From: Chloroflexota bacterium
GTDB taxonomy: Bacteria; Chloroflexota; Anaerolineae; Anaerolineales; Villigracilaceae
Reading direction: 5' to 3'
Length of the DNA stretch: 10,300 nt
Assembly (NCBI GenBank): GCA_021796315.1
Contig: JAJYOH010000173.1
Span: 1-10,300 of the forward strand
Shown here one piece after another: positions 1-5,642 of the stretch; position 1 is the stretch's first letter; every line of letters begins with the position of its first letter. A program made the translations under genes and the position numbers. The notes beneath the pieces are model-generated. The model saw only the letters and a list, made by a program, of their open reading frames with translations. It made no database searches and was not told the DNA's origin.

Positions 1-1
1 T

Positions 2-28
2 GCGCCGCTTCAATTGCCGCTGAAGTAG
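2..28 (+). CDS. rplM: C-terminal end of probable ribosomal protein L13 (partial)
   Basis: An open frame enters from the left edge and stops at TAG 26-28, giving only APLQLPLK before the stop. Sixteen bases separate it from rpsI. In most bacteria rplM (large-subunit protein L13) lies directly upstream of rpsI in one operon, and L13 tails often end in a short proline/leucine-rich stretch after the fold. The call therefore rests on position and a plausible tail, because eight residues cannot identify a family. Confidence 0.45.
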   Translation, partial: APLQLPLK

Positions 29-34
29 AAAGGA
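29..34 (+). promoter_or_regulatory. Ribosome binding site of rpsI
   Basis: AAAGGA ends ten bases before the ATG at 45, a normal Shine-Dalgarno distance. It lies in the short gap after the preceding stop codon, consistent with translation from a shared rplM-rpsI message. Confidence 0.7.
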
Positions 35-44
35 AAAAGTATTC

Positions 45-440
45 ATGGCTGTTCAATATTATGAAGGTGTTGGCCGCCGTAAGGAAAGCACCGCGCGCGT
101 CCGCTTGATGAGCGGTAACGGAAAATTTGTGGTCAACGAGAAGGAAGCTCCGGTTTACTTCACGCGCGTGGATGATCTGGCAAACATTCTGCTGGCGTTC
201 AAAGCCTGTGGACAGGAACCCAATCGTTACGATGTTACCGTCACGGTGAACGGCGGTGGCGTGACGGGGCAGACCGACGCGGTCAAGCTGGGATTGGCGC
301 GCGCATTGGTTCAGATCAATGCCGATTGGACTTCGTCCCTCCGCAAATATGGCTTGCTAACTCGCGATGCCCGCATCAAGGAACGCAAGAAGCCGGGTCT
401 CAAACGCGCTCGCAAGGCCCCGACTTACACCAAGCGTTAA
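45..440 (+). CDS. rpsI: 30S ribosomal protein S9
   Basis: Small-subunit ribosomal protein S9 (uS9), 131 residues, the usual bacterial length. The N-terminus YYEGVGRRKESTARVRL is the family signature. The centre holds the typical NGGG(V)TGQ loop, and the basic C-terminus KKPGLKRARKAPTYTKR ends in the Lys-Arg tail that in S9 reaches into the decoding centre and contacts P-site tRNA. The start at 45 is fixed by the family alignment and by AAAGGA upstream. It is probably cotranscribed with the gene to its left (rplM) and possibly with mazG, which begins 86 bases after its stop. Nothing is missing or unusual. Confidence 0.98.
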   Translation: MAVQYYEGVGRRKESTARVRLMSGNGKFVVNEKEAPVYFTRVDDLANILLAFKACGQEPNRYDVTVTVNGGGVTGQTDAVKLGLARALVQINADWTSSLRKYGLLTRDARIKERKKPGLKRARKAPTYTKR

Positions 441-462
441 TTTTTTTCAAAGCGCAAAACAT

Positions 463-507
463 AAACGTAAAACGCACCTGGCGCGACGCGCTTTGCGTTT
501 TACGTTT
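463..507. repeat. Inverted repeat (14-bp arms) between rpsI and mazG
   Basis: Perfect arms at 463-476 (AAACGTAAAACGCA) and 494-507 flank a 17-base centre. That centre can itself pair GCGC 481-484 with GCGC 488-491 over a GAC loop, so the RNA would form one long hairpin. It lies eleven bases before the mazG Shine-Dalgarno. No U-tract follows the right arm, so it is not a classical terminator. Each arm contains a near-duplicated AAACG(T/C) motif, which suggests a small dispersed intergenic repeat, an mRNA processing site, or a translation-modulating hairpin. Confidence 0.75.
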
Positions 508-526
508 TGTATTTAACGAGGTTTAT

Positions 527-1978
527 ATGCCCGGAATTACTTTGCTTGGTCTCGGTCCCGGTGATCCAAATCAATTGACGCGCGAAGCGTGGGATGTGCT
601 TTCGTCTGCGGATGAAGTTTACCTTCGCACAAAACAACATCCTACGATCTACGGTCTTCCGTCCACCGTCAAAATCCATTCCTTCGACGATCTTTATCAA
701 AACGGCAATACATTCGATGAAGTTTACGCGACCATTACGAAAAAAATTTTGGAATTAGGACGGCGCGAACAGGGTGTGATCTACGCCGTGCCTGGACATC
801 CTTTCGTAGCTGAATCAACCTGTCCTGAGATCGCCCGCCTCGCGCGGGACGAGGGGCTGGCTCTGCGGATCGTGGAAGGTTTATCTTTCCTCGAGCCGAC
901 CTTCTCCGCGCTCGGCCTCGATCCGTATCCGCGCCTGACTCTCTTCGACGCGATGACTCTCGGCGCGGCTCACGTTCCAGCCTTTGCACCCGACGCGCCC
1001 GTTTTGGTAGCTCAGATTTATTCGCGTTTAGTCGCGTCTGAAGTCAAATCCACATTAACGTCGATTTATCCAGATAAACATCTAGTGAAACTGGTTCACG
1101 CGGCTGGGGCAAAGGAACAAATCATCGAAGAGATTGCCTTATATGAGATTGATCGTAGTGTGCACATTGGATTGTTGACGTCGCTTTATGTTCCGCCGTT
1201 GGGTGAAGGGACATCGTTTGAGTCTTTTCAGGAAATCGTTGCACATTTGCGTGCACCCGATGGCTGTCCGTGGGACAAGGAGCAGACACACGCGTCGCTG
1301 CGCAAGCATTTACTCGAAGAGTCTTATGAGGCGATTGCCGCCATGGATTCCGGCGACTTTGCAGCGATGTGTGAAGAATTCGGCGATTTGCTTTTGCAGA
1401 TCATGCTGAATTCTCAGATTGCTAGTGAAGAAGGCGAGTTCACTGCCAACGATGTGGTCAAGGGAATCTACGACAAGATCATTCGTCGACACCCACATGT
1501 GTTTGGTGATGTGAAAGTAAGTGGTGTGGATAATGTGCTGACAAACTGGGAAAAGTTGAAGGAAAAGGAGAGAAAGGGAAAAGGGGAGAAGGAAAAAGGA
1601 TTATTGGATGGCGTGCCGCTGGCATTGCCCGCTTTGAATCAAGCGCAGGAGTATCAAGACCGCGCCGCCCGCGTCGGGTTTGACTGGCCGGAGATCGAAG
1701 GCGTATTGGATAAGATCGCTGAAGAGATTCAGGAAGTCAAGGACTCAACAAATCAGGAAGAGCTTGCTGCGGAACTCGGTGATCTGTTTTTTGTCCTGGT
1801 CAATCTTGCGCGTTGGAAGAAGGTGGACGCCGAGTCCGCATTGCGCGGGACAAATATGAAATTCAAGAAGCGATTTGGTTATATTGAGTCAAATGCTAAG
1901 AAACAGGAACGCAATCTTTCAGATATGAAGTTGGAAGAGATGGACGCGCTGTGGAACGAGGCGAAGAAAAAGGAATAA
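527..1978 (+). CDS. mazG: Tetrapyrrole methylase-domain / MazG nucleotide pyrophosphohydrolase (YabN type)
   Basis: A 483-residue fusion similar in layout and length to Bacillus YabN. Residues 1 to about 225 form an SAM-dependent tetrapyrrole (corrin/porphyrin) methylase-like domain, with the GLGPGDP loop at 8-14 and PGHP at 89-92. From about 230 come two MazG helical domains that hydrolyse nucleoside triphosphates to the monophosphate and pyrophosphate. The first has CPWDKEQTH, then E264-E265-S-Y-E268 and E284-F-G-D287. The second has EEIQE followed later by ELGD. Both metal-binding ExxE/ExxD sets look intact. ATG 527 is chosen because GAGG lies at 518-521 and the methylase fold starts at once; the open frame extends further upstream but only through rpsI and the intergenic repeat. 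The linker between the two MazG units is swollen by a Lys/Glu/Gly-rich stretch encoded by a pure purine run. The natural substrate of the methylase half is unknown; MazG halves usually act in nucleotide-pool cleaning. Confidence 0.93.
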   Translation: MPGITLLGLGPGDPNQLTREAWDVLSSADEVYLRTKQHPTIYGLPSTVKIHSFDDLYQNGNTFDEVYATITKKILELGRREQGVIYAVPGHPFVAESTCPEIARLARDEGLALRIVEGLSFLEPTFSALGLDPYPRLTLFDAMTLGAAHVPAFAPDAPVLVAQIYSRLVASEVKSTLTSIYPDKHLVKLVHAAGAKEQIIEEIALYEIDRSVHIGLLTSLYVPPLGEGTSFESFQEIVAHLRAPDGCPWDKEQTHASLRKHLLEESYEAIAAMDSGDFAAMCEEFGDLLLQIMLNSQIASEEGEFTANDVVKGIYDKIIRRHPHVFGDVKVSGVDNVLTNWEKLKEKERKGKGEKEKGLLDGVPLALPALNQAQEYQDRAARVGFDWPEIEGVLDKIAEEIQEVKDSTNQEELAAELGDLFFVLVNLARWKKVDAESALRGTNMKFKKRFGYIESNAKKQERNLSDMKLEEMDALWNEAKKKE

Positions 1979-2020
1979 GAATTTGCAGTTCAGTAATTTC
2001 TTGCATTGGTGTTGAATATA

Positions 2021-2045
2021 ATGGGCTGGCCCTGTGCCAGCCCAT
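2021..2045. terminator. Hairpin in the convergent gap after mazG
   Basis: A perfect 10-bp stem, ATGGGCTGGC (2021-2030) with GCCAGCCCAT (2036-2045), closes a five-base loop 43 bases after the mazG stop. Only a weak T-rich stretch follows, so it is a probable but not textbook terminator. It may also protect the 3' end of the message. Confidence 0.55.
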
Positions 2046-2135
2046 CGTTGATATCAAACACTTCTTGTGAAGTTAACTGCCGCTGACAACCATAACGTCA
2101 AAATAATTGAGATTTGCTCCTGACTTCTTCTGATG

Positions 2136-2170
2136 AAGGCGAGGGTGAGATGATTTATCACCCTCGCCTT
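2136..2170. terminator. Strong hairpin between convergent genes
   Basis: A perfect 13-bp stem, AAGGCGAGGGTGA (2136-2148) with its complement at 2158-2170, has a nine-base loop. It lies 66 bases past the stop of the minus-strand secreted-protein gene and after the mazG hairpin. It could end transcription from both sides. Neither side has a long T-run, so Rho-independent action is inferred from stem strength and position. Apart from the two hairpins, the 1979-2236 gap shows no gene. Confidence 0.55.
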
Positions 2171-2236
2171 ACGAGTTCTATTCTCACGCGGAATTTCTAC
2201 CGAGCATTGCCCCACCGCGGAGTTATGAAAGAATCG

Positions 2237-3169
2237 TTATGGCCTACCGCCGCCACCGCCACCAACAACTTGCACATCCACGTAGGTTAGGTTGTTTGCT
2301 GGATCCACTACTGGAGTTGCTGCGACGCCTTCACCCGCTGGTGGTGTGCCGGTCGAGAAATCTGCATAGTTGCCAATTTGGGCGAGCGCCAAGTTTACAC
2401 CTGATCCGGCAGGAACATAGAAGGTGATACGGTAGTAACCGGCTTGGGTTGGTTTCCATCCGCCCTCTGAAGCACCAAAGACATACTTACCGCCTACATT
2501 GAGTTCCGGGGCGAAGCTGATTGGCATAATGATGCCGGAACTCCATTGAGTTCCATCCCAAGTCATTTCCGCTGGAATGCTTTCTCCCATATACTGGATC
2601 ACGAGTTTTGGGCTGTTAGAAATGACCGTAGCAAAATTGTTTAGGTACGTGGTGTTGTTCGTTCCCTGGAGTTCATTGGTACTGCTGGGGTATTCGAGCA
2701 CGGCCATGGTATAGGCTGTCATGGGGATATCTAGTTGTTTATAGAGGGTCACCTCCAACCGGAAGGGCCGTCTAATCTTTGGATTGACCGACTCGACATT
2801 GTCTCCCCAGTCAATATAGGTGACATCCTCAGTGGTTTGAGCTGCGAATTGTGCTTGCCAAAGATTTCCTTCTGTCTTTTGTGGGTACCATGGACCAGTT
2901 GTGAGTAAGGCATCAATCTCAGTCTGAGTCAAACCAGGATAGTCTCCAGTGTACGGCACAGTGAAGGTGGGAGCTGTTAAGGGTGCAATGGCAAACCCAT
3001 CCACCGCGATGGCCGGGAAAGAAAGATTGTTGCCCACTGTCTCTTCTCCGCCACCACCTCCTCCACCGCCACCTCCTCCACCGGGGCCCTTGGCGGCAAC
3101 CGTAGCGGGTGTGAATGCCAGAACTAACGCGAGCAGGATCATAACGGTTATTAACCGTCGTGCGTTCAT
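2237..3169 (-). CDS. Secreted glycine-tract protein of unknown function
   Basis: 310 residues, family not recognised. Residues 1-26 are a clear Sec signal peptide: basic MNARR, a hydrophobic core ITVMILLALVLAF, and cleavage probably after ATVAA. The mature protein opens with K-G-P and twelve consecutive glycines (30-41). It then has about 260 residues rich in Thr, Tyr, Pro and Asn, with a beta-like pattern and no cysteine, and closes with GGGGGGRP. The glycine runs look like flexible linkers or spacers at both ends of one globular domain. There is no sortase motif, lipobox or C-terminal membrane helix, so release or non-covalent surface association is likely. The start is supported by AGGAG (3176-3180 on the complementary strand) six bases from the ATG. 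Upstream lies an unusual leader with an intrinsic terminator, suggesting conditional expression. Function cannot be assigned. Confidence 0.85.
   Translation of the reverse strand: MNARRLITVMILLALVLAFTPATVAAKGPGGGGGGGGGGGGEETVGNNLSFPAIAVDGFAIAPLTAPTFTVPYTGDYPGLTQTEIDALLTTGPWYPQKTEGNLWQAQFAAQTTEDVTYIDWGDNVESVNPKIRRPFRLEVTLYKQLDIPMTAYTMAVLEYPSSTNELQGTNNTTYLNNFATVISNSPKLVIQYMGESIPAEMTWDGTQWSSGIIMPISFAPELNVGGKYVFGASEGGWKPTQAGYYRITFYVPAGSGVNLALAQIGNYADFSTGTPPAGEGVAATPVVDPANNLTYVDVQVVGGGGGGRP
3054..3083. repeat. Two tandem 15-bp units in the polyglycine tract
   Basis: CCACCTCCTCCACCG is present twice head to tail (3054-3068, 3069-3083) and encodes ten of the twelve glycines on the minus strand. The unit length is a multiple of three, so copy-number change would lengthen or shorten the linker by five residues without shifting the frame. 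Confidence 0.85.
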
Positions 3170-3224
3170 ACTATTCTCCTTTTGAAATATCGAAGAACGT
3201 TTTGACGAGCCGCGTGTCTACAGA

Positions 3225-3246
3225 TTATTTTGTCATTACCTCCTTT
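3225..3246 (-). promoter_or_regulatory. Consensus Shine-Dalgarno followed by a three-codon ORF in the leader
   Basis: On the minus strand AAAGGAGGT (3238-3246) is followed after one base by ATG ACA AAA TAA (3236 down to 3225), encoding Met-Thr-Lys. The spacing is shorter than optimal. It sits between the leader terminator and the real ribosome site of the secreted-protein gene. It may be chance, a decoy ribosome site, or part of the leader control. Confidence 0.3.
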
Positions 3247-3253
3247 CTGTTCC

Positions 3254-3290
3254 CTAAAAAATACGAAACCGACCAACGCGGCCGGTTTCG
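3254..3290 (-). terminator. Intrinsic terminator inside the leader of the secreted-protein gene
   Basis: Read on the minus strand, CGAAACCG (3290-3283) pairs with CGGTTTCG (3271-3264) over an eleven-base GC-rich loop. TATTTTTTA follows directly (3263-3255). Stem plus U-tract is the classical Rho-independent form. It lies about 85 bases before the start codon of the gene transcribed in the same direction, so it either attenuates that gene or ends a separate short RNA. Confidence 0.75.
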
Positions 3291-3432
3291 CTCTAGCTTA
3301 TCGAGAGAAGGTGCCATTCGGCAACAGCGACCAAATTCCTTCTCTCGAATCAACGCTCCACGTTACAGATCAGGCTGCCAAGGAGTCCGATGGAGTAATG
3401 GTGAGGTGTAATCTTCACTTGTCTTTCTGTAA
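3254..3432 (-). ncRNA. Candidate structured leader RNA or small RNA
   Basis: The predicted transcript runs on the minus strand from about 3429 to the terminator near 3255, some 175 nt. Its most striking part is 3301-3348. An 11-bp helix (3301-3311 with 3338-3348) continues without interruption into a 4-bp helix (3312-3315 with 3320-3323) closed by a four-base loop. All 14 unpaired bases (3324-3337) sit on one side as a single bulge. Nearer the 5' end, TTACAGA/TCTGTAA (3426-3432 with 3363-3369) and CTCCA/TGGAG (3391-3395 with 3356-3360) can form weaker, mutually crossing pairings. I compared it from memory with TPP, FMN, SAM, cobalamin, glycine, c-di-GMP, T-box and fluoride motifs and saw no match. 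It has no evident coding capacity. Confidence 0.5.
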
Positions 3433-3435
3433 TCT

Positions 3436-3464
3436 ATTTTAGCACGGCCTATAAATGGATTCAA
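3436..3464 (-). promoter_or_regulatory. Sigma70-type promoter with extended -10 (leader RNA / secreted protein)
   Basis: On the minus strand the -35 box TTGAAT (3464-3459) and the -10 box TAAAAT (3441-3436) are separated by exactly 17 bases. A TG one base before the -10 gives an extended -10 element. The expected start of transcription is near 3429. The left end of the insertion sequence lies only 16 bp upstream of the -35 box. Confidence 0.65.
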
Positions 3465-3480
3465 TAGGCTCTGTACTTTT

Positions 3481-3505
3481 GGGTGTGGTCTAAATTTTCG
3501 GAGGA
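3481..3505 (+). repeat. Left terminal inverted repeat of the insertion sequence
   Basis: 25 bases matching the complement of 5073-5097 without mismatch; the match ends at 3506/5072. A GGGTGTGG tip is outermost. Confidence 0.9.
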
Positions 3506-3539
3506 GGGGTAAGATAAGATGGAGAGATAAGGAGCAGGC

Positions 3540-3899
3540 ATGGACAGCGAAGCGATGTTGAAGAAATGGCGAGTGCTGAGTGAGGAAGTGATGAGCGGAG
3601 TGACGGAATGGCGGCAACAACACCCCAAAGCGACATTTCGGGAGATTGAAGAGGAAGTGGACAAACGCTTGGCAGAGTTGCGCGTCCGGATGTTGTCGGA
3701 CTCGGCGATTGCGAGTGCCAGCACGGAATGGAAGGCAGGAGAGCAGGCAGCGGTGTGTCCGAAATGTGGAGCGAAGTTGGTAAAAAAGGGCAGGAAGAAG
3801 AGGAAGCTGCAGACGCGGGGCGGACAAGAAGTAGAACTAGAACGAGAATATGGGGTCTGCCCGGAATGTGGGCAGGCGATTTTTCCCCCTGGATCATGA
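3540..3899 (+). CDS. ISKra4-type transposase, N-terminal part (frame 1 of 2)
   Basis: 119 codons from ATG 3540, with AGGAG at 3530-3534 five bases upstream. The sequence MDSEAMLKKWRVLSEEV is the usual opening of ISKra4-family transposases. Residues 1-60 are helical, and a probable zinc-binding unit follows with C73-P-K-C76 and C107-P-E-C110, flanking the conserved stretch TRGGQEVELEREYGVCP. This part is a DNA-binding or regulatory head without catalytic residues. The frame ends at TGA 3897-3899, a few codons beyond the T5C5 run (3880-3889). There homologues would continue FPLDHELELLPG, and that sequence is encoded in the next frame. Reading through with one base skipped would give one 515-residue protein. 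On its own this fragment could at most act as a DNA-binding regulator. Confidence 0.8.
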   Translation: MDSEAMLKKWRVLSEEVMSGVTEWRQQHPKATFREIEEEVDKRLAELRVRMLSDSAIASASTEWKAGEQAAVCPKCGAKLVKKGRKKRKLQTRGGQEVELEREYGVCPECGQAIFPPGS

Positions 3900-5088
3900 A
3901 CTGGAATTATTGCCTGGGGAATTGACGCCGCACGGGCATGAGTGCTTGGTACGCTTTGCGAGTTGGATGCCCTTTGCCAAAGCAGCCGAGACCTTGGAAG
4001 ACACGCTGGGGATCCGAGTGAGCAAGGGACTGGCGGAACGGTATACCGAAGAAGCTGGGGCAGCGTATGAAGCGTTGCAGACCGAAGAAGTGGAGCAGTT
4101 GGAGAAAGAAATGCCACCAGCTGTGCAAGGGGCGGACAAGATGTTACTGAGCGCCGACGGGGCAATGGTTCCGTTGTTACATGGCACATGGGCCGAAGTT
4201 CGAACGCTGGTAGTGGGCGAAGTCCAAGCCCCAGCGATGGAACGCGGTCAAGCCGTGGTGCATACCAGAAATTTGAGCTATTTCTCTCGCAAAGTGAGCG
4301 CCCAGGAGTTCCAACGTCTGGCGTTGGTGGAAATCCACCGCCGTGGGATCGAAACCGCAAAAGAAGTGGCTGCGGTCATGGATGGTGCGGAATGGGAGCA
4401 GGGTTTTACTGACTTTCACTGCCTGCGGGCCATCCGTATCCTGGACTTCGCTCATGCAGGCGAACATCTCAGCGCCATCGGTGAGTTTCTGCATGGGCCA
4501 GATACACCAGAGAGCCAGCAGTGGTTGGGTGAACGGTTGCACCAGCTTGAGCATGAAGGACCCGACCCCTTGCTGGCTGAATTACAAAAGTTACAGTTAC
4601 AACATTCCCAAGCTCAAGAAATCTCCGGTAATCTAGCTTATCTGCAAAAACGCAGAGAGCAAATGCAATACCCGCTCTTTCGCGCCCAGGGTTGGCCGAT
4701 TGGCAGTGGCACAGTGGAAAGTGGCAATAAGTTGGTGGTGGAGGCGCGCCTCAAAGGTGCGGGCATGCATTGGCACGATCAACACGTGAACCCCATGCTG
4801 ACCCTACGTAATATTCTATGCTCCGATCGCTGGAAAGAAGAATGGCCCAAAATCGAGAGACGCTTGCGGCTGCACGTTTCCTCTCGCCGGGCTCAGTTGC
4901 ATCAATCCCGCTCGTTCCACCTTGAATACTCTTGCGCTTTCACAGCACCAGCACTTGCACCTCAAAATGATTCCCTGACTCAACTACGCGTTCCCAAAGA
5001 ACCTACAAAATCCCGCCCCAGCCCTTGGCGATATTTCAAGCATGGCAAGGCCCAATACCAACCTTCAAAATATCCTCCGAAAATTTAG
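3850..5088 (+). CDS. ISKra4-type transposase, catalytic part (frame 2 of 2)
   Basis: This carries the DDE nuclease half of the transposase. The open frame includes an ATG at 3850, but 3850-3888 overlaps the zinc-binding codons in another frame. Homology-like sequence starts only at about 3889 (LDHELELLPG), so it is most likely expressed by continuation from the upstream frame. Numbered on the joined protein, catalytic residues are D206 (SADGAMVPL), D281 (VMDGAEW) and E393 (GSGTVESGNK). Near the end are also WPIGSGTVESG and ARLKGAGMHW, hallmark strings of the family. The rest of the frame is undamaged up to the stop at 5086, inside the right terminal repeat, so the only lesion is the single-base frame change. 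The protein binds the terminal repeats and moves the element by DNA cleavage and strand transfer. The element is either active through +1 frameshifting or recently inactivated. Confidence 0.85.
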   Translation: MGSARNVGRRFFPLDHELELLPGELTPHGHECLVRFASWMPFAKAAETLEDTLGIRVSKGLAERYTEEAGAAYEALQTEEVEQLEKEMPPAVQGADKMLLSADGAMVPLLHGTWAEVRTLVVGEVQAPAMERGQAVVHTRNLSYFSRKVSAQEFQRLALVEIHRRGIETAKEVAAVMDGAEWEQGFTDFHCLRAIRILDFAHAGEHLSAIGEFLHGPDTPESQQWLGERLHQLEHEGPDPLLAELQKLQLQHSQAQEISGNLAYLQKRREQMQYPLFRAQGWPIGSGTVESGNKLVVEARLKGAGMHWHDQHVNPMLTLRNILCSDRWKEEWPKIERRLRLHVSSRRAQLHQSRSFHLEYSCAFTAPALAPQNDSLTQLRVPKEPTKSRPSPWRYFKHGKAQYQPSKYPPKI

Positions 5089-5097
5089 ACCACACCC
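5073..5097 (-). repeat. Right terminal inverted repeat of the insertion sequence
   Basis: Exact complement of 3481-3505 over 25 bases. It also encodes the last transposase residues (PPKI) and the stop codon. Confidence 0.9.
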
Positions 5098-5113
5098 TTC
5101 CGCCGAAGGCCTC

Positions 5114-5142
5114 TTGAAGTGGGTCATGATTTGCGGTATTCT
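5114..5142 (+). promoter_or_regulatory. Candidate promoter of the small membrane protein gene
   Basis: TTGAAG (5114-5119) and TATTCT (5137-5142) are 17 bases apart, outside the insertion sequence and about 45 bases before the start codon. The -10 match is moderate. A shared message with the transposase is also possible, since no terminator is seen after it. Confidence 0.4.
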
Positions 5143-5187
5143 TTTAAGCGGCTTACAGGTTTTTATTGGTAGAAAGGAGACAAAACT

Positions 5188-5568
5188 ATGAACCTTCGCA
5201 ACCTGTACCTTATCAATATGGTCGTCACGCTGATTTTCGCGTTGGCTCTGCTCCTCGGCCCCGCAACTGTGCTTGGAGTGTACAACATGAGGACAGGCAG
5301 CAGCGAGAATCTCGAGGCACAATTTCTTGGCGCGGCATTGATATTACCGGCCCTGATCAGTTGGTTTGCCAAGGATTTGACTGACATGAGTGCCCGGCAG
5401 GGAATCGGCCTGTCGCTCTTTATCTTCAATGTGGTTGTCTTTGTCGTGTCTCTGCTCGGGACTCTCTCCGGCGCGATGCGGTCCGCGGGTTGGTCGGCGG
5501 TGATCATTTTCCTGCTACTGGCCCTCGGTTTCGGTTATTTCCAGTTTATGCGACCGAACGAAATGTAA
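5188..5568 (+). CDS. Small four-helix integral membrane protein, function unknown
   Basis: 126 residues with four hydrophobic segments at about 8-30, 44-62, 72-94 and 101-120, joined by short loops. A charged stretch (NMRTGSSENLE) follows helix 1 and KDLTDMSARQ lies between helices 2 and 3. The opening NLRNLYLINMVVTLIFALALLLGP resembles small uncharacterised bacterial membrane proteins of the DUF4345-like sort, but I cannot name the family with certainty. ATG 5188 is supported by AAAGGAG at 5173-5179. There is no signal peptide apart from helix 1, and no catalytic or metal-binding motif. It is followed by its own terminator and lies outside the insertion sequence, so it is probably an old resident gene transcribed alone. 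Confidence 0.85.
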   Translation: MNLRNLYLINMVVTLIFALALLLGPATVLGVYNMRTGSSENLEAQFLGAALILPALISWFAKDLTDMSARQGIGLSLFIFNVVVFVVSLLGTLSGAMRSAGWSAVIIFLLLALGFGYFQFMRPNEM

Positions 5569-5593
5569 GTTATGACCTTTCCATTCTACACGC

Positions 5594-5617
5594 AAACGCC
5601 CGAGCAATCGGGCGTTT
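5594..5617. terminator. Bidirectional hairpin terminator between convergent genes
   Basis: A 10-bp stem (5594-5603 with 5608-5617) of ACGCCCGA type closes a GCAA loop and carries T residues at its 3' edge (A residues on the 5' side, so T on the other strand). It lies 25 bases after the membrane-protein stop and 25 bases beyond the stop of the minus-strand aldo/keto reductase, so it can serve both. Confidence 0.75.
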
Positions 5618-5642
5618 TGCATGTAGTGCATAACTCTTTATT

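Larger units (their letters stand above)
3481..5097 (+). mobile_element. Insertion sequence, ISKra4 family type (1617 bp)
   Basis: Perfect 25-bp terminal inverted repeats bound the element: 3481-3505, beginning GGGTGTGGTCTAAATTTTCG, and its exact complement at 5073-5097. They enclose one transposase gene read over two frames. The transposase resembles the ISKra4 family (DDE type with an N-terminal zinc-binding pair of CPxCG motifs). The stop codon TAG (5086-5088) lies inside the right terminal repeat. No direct repeat of 3-10 bp is visible next to the ends (left flank ...TACTTTT, right flank TTCCGCC...). So the target duplication has decayed, was never made, or the flanks have recombined. The element sits between two divergent genes and disrupts no visible reading frame. 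Confidence 0.88.

Noticed and set aside
402..447. Possible terminator at the end of rpsI (AACGC...GCGTT then T7)
   Set aside because: Only a 5-bp stem with a loop of about 25 bases; too weak to call despite the T-run after the stop.
326..526. Upstream extension of the mazG frame by 67 codons
   Set aside because: It overlaps the rpsI C-terminus and crosses the inverted repeat. The methylase domain begins right after the ATG at 527, which has its own GAGG site.
3054..3083. Possible CRISPR or other short-repeat array
   Set aside because: Two adjacent 15-bp units with no spacers, explained by glycine codons.
3144..3158. ACGGTT-ATT-AACCGT palindrome near the start of the secreted-protein gene
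   Set aside because: It lies within signal-peptide codons and is only 6 bp per arm; chance is sufficient.
3160..3442. Small + strand open frames upstream of the insertion sequence
   Set aside because: They run across the minus-strand promoter, hairpin and terminator, lack ribosome sites and show no protein-like pattern.
3461..4360. Long minus-strand open frames opposite the transposase
   Set aside because: Serine/proline/arginine-rich translations with no domain pattern; they mirror the codon bias of the real + strand gene.
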